A stretch of 64,000 bases of DNA from CAWFZT01 sp963820415 (GTDB taxonomy: Bacteria; Chloroflexota; Anaerolineae; Anaerolineales; Anaerolineaceae), in contig CAWFZT010000008.1 of assembly GCA_963820415.1 (NCBI GenBank), positions 744,001-808,000 on the forward strand, given 5' to 3'. Under the pieces are notes generated by a model. It saw only the letters and a program-made list of their open reading frames with translations. It did no database searches and was not told where the DNA came from. Shown here in pieces: positions 60,898 through 64,000 of this stretch. The number at the start of each line of letters is the position of its first letter. Positions within the stretch are counted from its first letter, which is position 1. The position numbers and the translations under genes are program-made.

Positions 60898-62534
60898 CGC
60901 GGCAGCAAAAAAGGGTCCTGCTGATGCTGATCGGATTGGGGACGGCCTACTTCGTGTTGTTCCTCTTTCCCAACCTGACCGGGGCAAAAGATGAGAATAT
61001 GATCTCCGTTTTCTCGGTGGATGAGTACGCCCAATACCCGCACGTACTGCACATGCTCGCCCCAGGGAAAAATCTCTTTGAGAGCCTGCACAATTTCCTG
61101 GTGTACGTGCATTATTTTTACGGGTATCCCTTTTACCTTTTATCGGCGCTTTCGATTTTACCGCTCAAGCTGGCCTATGGAGCCGCCTGGACCACCCACA
61201 CCCAGGCGATCATCACGTTCATGCGCCAGGTGGTCAGCGTTCTGCCGATGCTGCTGGCGGCCGGCCTGCTGGTGTTTATCCGCACGCGCTTTCAATCGGC
61301 CTGGAAAGCCGCCGGACTGTTCCTGCTGATTCTGAGCATCCCAGGGTTGGTTCTCAACAACCTGTGGTGGCACACCGACAGCCTGGGGGTGCTGTTCATG
61401 GTGTTGGTCTTTTTCTTCCTCGACCGGGACGACCTACGCTTCGGTCGCAATTTTTTCCTGGCCGCAGCGGCCTGCGGGCTGGCGACGGGGATTAAGTATT
61501 TCGGGCTGTATTTCTTCCTGGCGATCCCGATCTACCTGGTGTGGGGCATCGCCACCCACCGGGTTGCCTGGAAACGGGCTGCCCTGTATGCCGGGCTGTT
61601 CGTGGTGGTGATGGCGGCGGCGCTGGTAGCGTCTAACCCACTTTTACTGCTGCCGCAGGAACGGGCCGAGATTATCGCCACCCAGACGCTGCAGTTCCAC
61701 CAGATCACTTACGGCATGCTGCTGCGCGACACCCAGCCGCTGTTCAACTGGAACAACTACCCCGAGGTTTTCCGCACTTTCTACGGGGAACTGGTCTTTA
61801 TCCTGCTGGCGCTGGGCGGCCTGGTCGTAGGGCTGATCTATTCCAGGCGGCCGTGGCTGGAGGCGCTCTTCCTGGCCTGGATTTTACCGCTGACCTACAT
61901 GGCCGAATTCACGGGCACCAAGCGCGTGCACTATTTGCTGCCGGTGGTCGTGCTGGTGGTGGCCGGGCTGGCAAACTGGTTCGCTTTGGAGAGGGGTGAA
62001 AAAGCCAGGCCGCCGGGCGCCCTGCGGGCGTGGCACAAATGGCTGCCGTATGCAGCGGCGCTGGTGATCGCCGTCCAGGTCGTCCTGTACATGCGTATGG
62101 ACGCCGGGTTGTATATGCAGACTCTGCGGCGCGAGCAGGATTCGCCTACCTTTGCTTTCTATGAGCACCTGAACCAGGCCTATCTCTCCCGGCTGCCGGC
62201 GGACATGCCGCTAGTCTTCTACCGGGACTGGCTGATCTATGTGCCACCCGGGCCGCACTGGCGCGTGGATATCAACTGGAACCTGGCCAGCTACGGTTCC
62301 CTGACCGATCCGCCCCCGGATTTCATCCTGATCGAACAGGCCAACGTGGATCTGTTTACCGACCCGGCCACTATAAAAGTAGCGGCCGACCCGGCCACCA
62401 TGCTCGACCACGTGAAGTTCTACACGGACGTCCGCGATAACCGGGTGCCGGGGTATCACCTGCTGTTCCAGGATGGCTTTGGGATTGCCCTGGTGAAGGA
62501 AGCCATTTACCAGGAATATCTGAGCAAATATTAG
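60894..62534 (+). CDS. Polytopic ArnT/GT39-like glycosyltransferase
   Basis: 546 residues, about twelve membrane helices. Paralogue of the gene at 4537-6285, without its N-terminal extension. After the first helix NLTGAKDENMISVFSVDEYA carries the acidic residues typical of the first outside loop in GT39/GT83 enzymes. Later motifs are HYFYGYPFYLLSAL, FLDRDDLRFGRNFFLAA and a C-terminal outside domain of about 120 residues (from LRREQDSPTFAFYEH to the end). Presumed to transfer a sugar from a lipid carrier to an exported acceptor. AAAGG precedes the ATG. Near rmlA/B, so a deoxysugar donor is possible but not shown. Confidence 0.78.
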   Translation: MTRQQKRVLLMLIGLGTAYFVLFLFPNLTGAKDENMISVFSVDEYAQYPHVLHMLAPGKNLFESLHNFLVYVHYFYGYPFYLLSALSILPLKLAYGAAWTTHTQAIITFMRQVVSVLPMLLAAGLLVFIRTRFQSAWKAAGLFLLILSIPGLVLNNLWWHTDSLGVLFMVLVFFFLDRDDLRFGRNFFLAAAACGLATGIKYFGLYFFLAIPIYLVWGIATHRVAWKRAALYAGLFVVVMAAALVASNPLLLLPQERAEIIATQTLQFHQITYGMLLRDTQPLFNWNNYPEVFRTFYGELVFILLALGGLVVGLIYSRRPWLEALFLAWILPLTYMAEFTGTKRVHYLLPVVVLVVAGLANWFALERGEKARPPGALRAWHKWLPYAAALVIAVQVVLYMRMDAGLYMQTLRREQDSPTFAFYEHLNQAYLSRLPADMPLVFYRDWLIYVPPGPHWRVDINWNLASYGSLTDPPPDFILIEQANVDLFTDPATIKVAADPATMLDHVKFYTDVRDNRVPGYHLLFQDGFGIALVKEAIYQEYLSKY

Positions 62535-64000
62535 CTGCGTAGTTTAGCGCCAATCTCCTTTTCCAGGGCCTGCACGATGCGCTGGCGGATTTTGGCGGCC
62601 TCGCTGTCGGTCAGGGTGCGGTCGAGGGCCTGGTAGGTCAGGCTGTAGGCCATGCTCTTCTTACCGGCGCCGATCTGCTCGCCGCGGTAGATGTCGAACA
62701 GGCGCGCCTGGCTGAGCAGCTTGCCGCCTGCCTTGCGAATCACCTCGACTACTTTCTCGGCAGTAGTCTCTGCATCCACAATCACAGCAATGTCTTCCAG
62801 CACAGGCGGGAAGGCCGGCACGGGGGCGGTGTCGTAATAAGGTTGAGCCAACGCCTGGAGCGCTTCCAGGTCGAGGTCGGCCGCCAACACCGCGGCCGGG
62901 CCGAAGTCGTAATGCTCTTTGACCAGCGGGTGCAGCTCGCCGAAAATCCCCAGCACGGCCTCGCCGGAACGGATCAAGGCGGATTTGCCGGGGTGGAAGA
63001 TCGGGTCACCGGCGGGCGCGTAGGTCACGCCGGGCACGTGCAGCCACTCCAGGATGCTTTCGAGGATGCCTTTCAAGTCGTAGAAATCCAGGTTTGATCC
63101 CTGCGGGTCGGGCAGGTCCCAGGCCGGCAGGTGGCGCAGCCCGCTCAGGGCGATCACGACATGGCGCGGCTCGTCCGGCAGCTCCTGCCCCGGGTGAGGG
63201 AGGAAAACTGGGCCGATCTCGAACATGGCCAGGTGGTCGCTCAGGCGGGTGTTGCGCTCGATAATTTCCAGCACGGATGCCAGCAGGCTGCGGCGCATGA
63301 CGTTGCGCTCGGGGGTGATCGGGTTGTAGATGCGCAGATACTCAGGCTCGGCATAAGGCGCGCCGGTTGGGACGAGGCGGGCCTCCTTCTCGGGGGCGGT
63401 CATGCGGAAGGTGACCAACTCCTGCAGGCCCAGGCTGACCAGCAGGTCGCGCAGGCGTTCCTCGATCTCGAAGACCGGGTTCGGGCGCAGGCGCGGCATT
63501 GGGTCAGCCATTCGGGTGATCGGGAATGTTGTTATAGCCGTACAGGCGGGCGACCTCTTCGAGCACGTCCGCCCGGCCGACCACACCTTCGCCGATATCC
63601 ATGCGGATGGGCGGCGTCTGGGCGTAGACGGTCTCGCCCTCGATACGGCAGGTGAACTCCAGCCGGGTCAGCAGCCCGGCCAATCTCCTGGGCGGTCAGC
63701 CGGATGTCGAGCAGGCGCAGGGCGTCAGCGGGGGTGACGTCCACGCGCGGGTCGACCTGCACCAAGGGGTATTCGTCGATCAGCCCGGCGGCGACCTGGC
63801 CGTCAGACCAGGCGGCCATGCGGTCGATGCAGATTTGGACGCCGTATTCTGCCAGGGCCGGGTGCACGCCGCGCGAGAAGCGATAGCCCGCCTCGGATTG
63901 CAGCTTCTGGGCGCCAACTGTACGGCGGATGTTGATAAAATTCCAGGCCGCGCCTTCCAGCAGCACGTTGCGGGTCTTTTCGGTCACCTCACTCTCGGCC
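62531..64000 (-). CDS. pheT: Phenylalanine-tRNA ligase beta subunit (5' end outside window; two one-base frameshifts)
   Basis: The C-terminal two thirds of PheT. From the window end inward: EVTEKTRNVLLEGAAWNF, QSEAGYRFSRGVHPALAEYG, DEYPLVQVDPRVDVTPADAL, then (frame 2) AGLLTRLEFTCRIEGETVYA and ADVLEEVARLYGYNNIP, then (frame 3) ITRMADPMPRLRPNPVFEIE and the rest, ending in the ferredoxin-like anticodon-binding domain. Charges tRNA-Phe together with PheS. Two single-base insertions break the frame: an extra C among CC at 63680-63681 and an extra G among GGG at 63522-63524 (plus-strand positions). Removing both restores one protein. The true start is beyond the window. Confidence 0.93.

Overview
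The window looks like a chromosomal stretch of an anaerobic, fermentative Chloroflexota bacterium, most likely class Anaerolineae. This is inferred from gene content, not from a marker gene. The clues are secreted proteins and lipoproteins with Thr/Pro-rich linkers and an NBR1-type Ig-like domain, a biotin-dependent Na+-pumping decarboxylase operon, a short-type glucan phosphorylase, a GH2 mannosidase, many polytopic ArnT/GT39-like proteins, and TATAAT boxes close to start codons. Most genes are moderately GC-rich. Two short AT-rich islets sit beside tRNA genes. No rRNA, CRISPR array, prophage, insertion sequence or transposase was recognised.

Layout. 1-3.2 kb: 3' part of an S41/PDZ protease, a CAU-anticodon tRNA with downstream copies of its 3' end, a small membrane protein, a RelB/RelE-type toxin-antitoxin pair and a lipoprotein. 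3.2-11.4 kb: GNAT-like acyltransferase, GT39-like membrane protein, HEAT-repeat protein, methyltransferase, lipoprotein esterase carrying an in-frame DNA repeat, NAGPA-type phosphodiester glycosidase and heme o synthase-like prenyltransferase. 11.7-15.3 kb: acetate kinase overlapping a degenerate second copy, then small membrane and hypothetical proteins. 15.3-19.3 kb: a coupled operon of two multi-spanning SPFH-like proteins and a TPR protein. 20-22.7 kb: ABC-2 exporter. 22.9-28.4 kb: Gfo/Idh/MocA oxidoreductase, cytidine deaminase, sulfatase-fold membrane protein, XdhC and a DUF2877 protein. 28.5-32.3 kb: structured leader and Na+-translocating decarboxylase operon (carboxyltransferase, OadG-like, biotin carrier, beta subunit). 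32.3-45.1 kb: CPBP protease, PP2C-like/propeller membrane protein, two surface proteins, dnaK, hybrid histidine kinase and NfeD/ClpP-type protease. 45.2-54.1 kb: carbohydrate genes (xylulokinase, glucan phosphorylase, beta-mannosidase, unsaturated glucuronyl hydrolase) plus VOC and GNAT proteins. 54.3-55.8 kb: tRNA-Asn islet with a DUF2335 gene. 55.9-62.5 kb: cell-surface polysaccharide region (sulfatase-fold protein, RfaH/NusG-like factor, rmlA, rmlB, GT39-like protein). 62.5-64 kb: pheT, cut by the window end.

How the genes fit together. Glycan-degrading enzymes and the phosphorylase would supply sugar phosphates. Acetate kinase would give substrate-level ATP, and the decarboxylase operon would turn decarboxylation energy into a sodium gradient. 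The rml genes, the two GT39-like proteins, the two sulfatase-fold proteins and the RfaH-like factor point to a decorated cell surface.

Two genome-wide oddities matter for reading the annotation. First, a family of roughly 35-110 bp interspersed repeats with strong hairpin potential lies in at least ten intergenic spots and sometimes extends ORFs artificially upstream. Second, six single-base indels break five otherwise intact genes (the decarboxylase alpha subunit, the OadG-like subunit, dnaK, the second sulfatase-fold gene, and pheT twice). Because dnaK and pheT are normally essential, these are probably consensus errors, and the genes are annotated here as whole genes.
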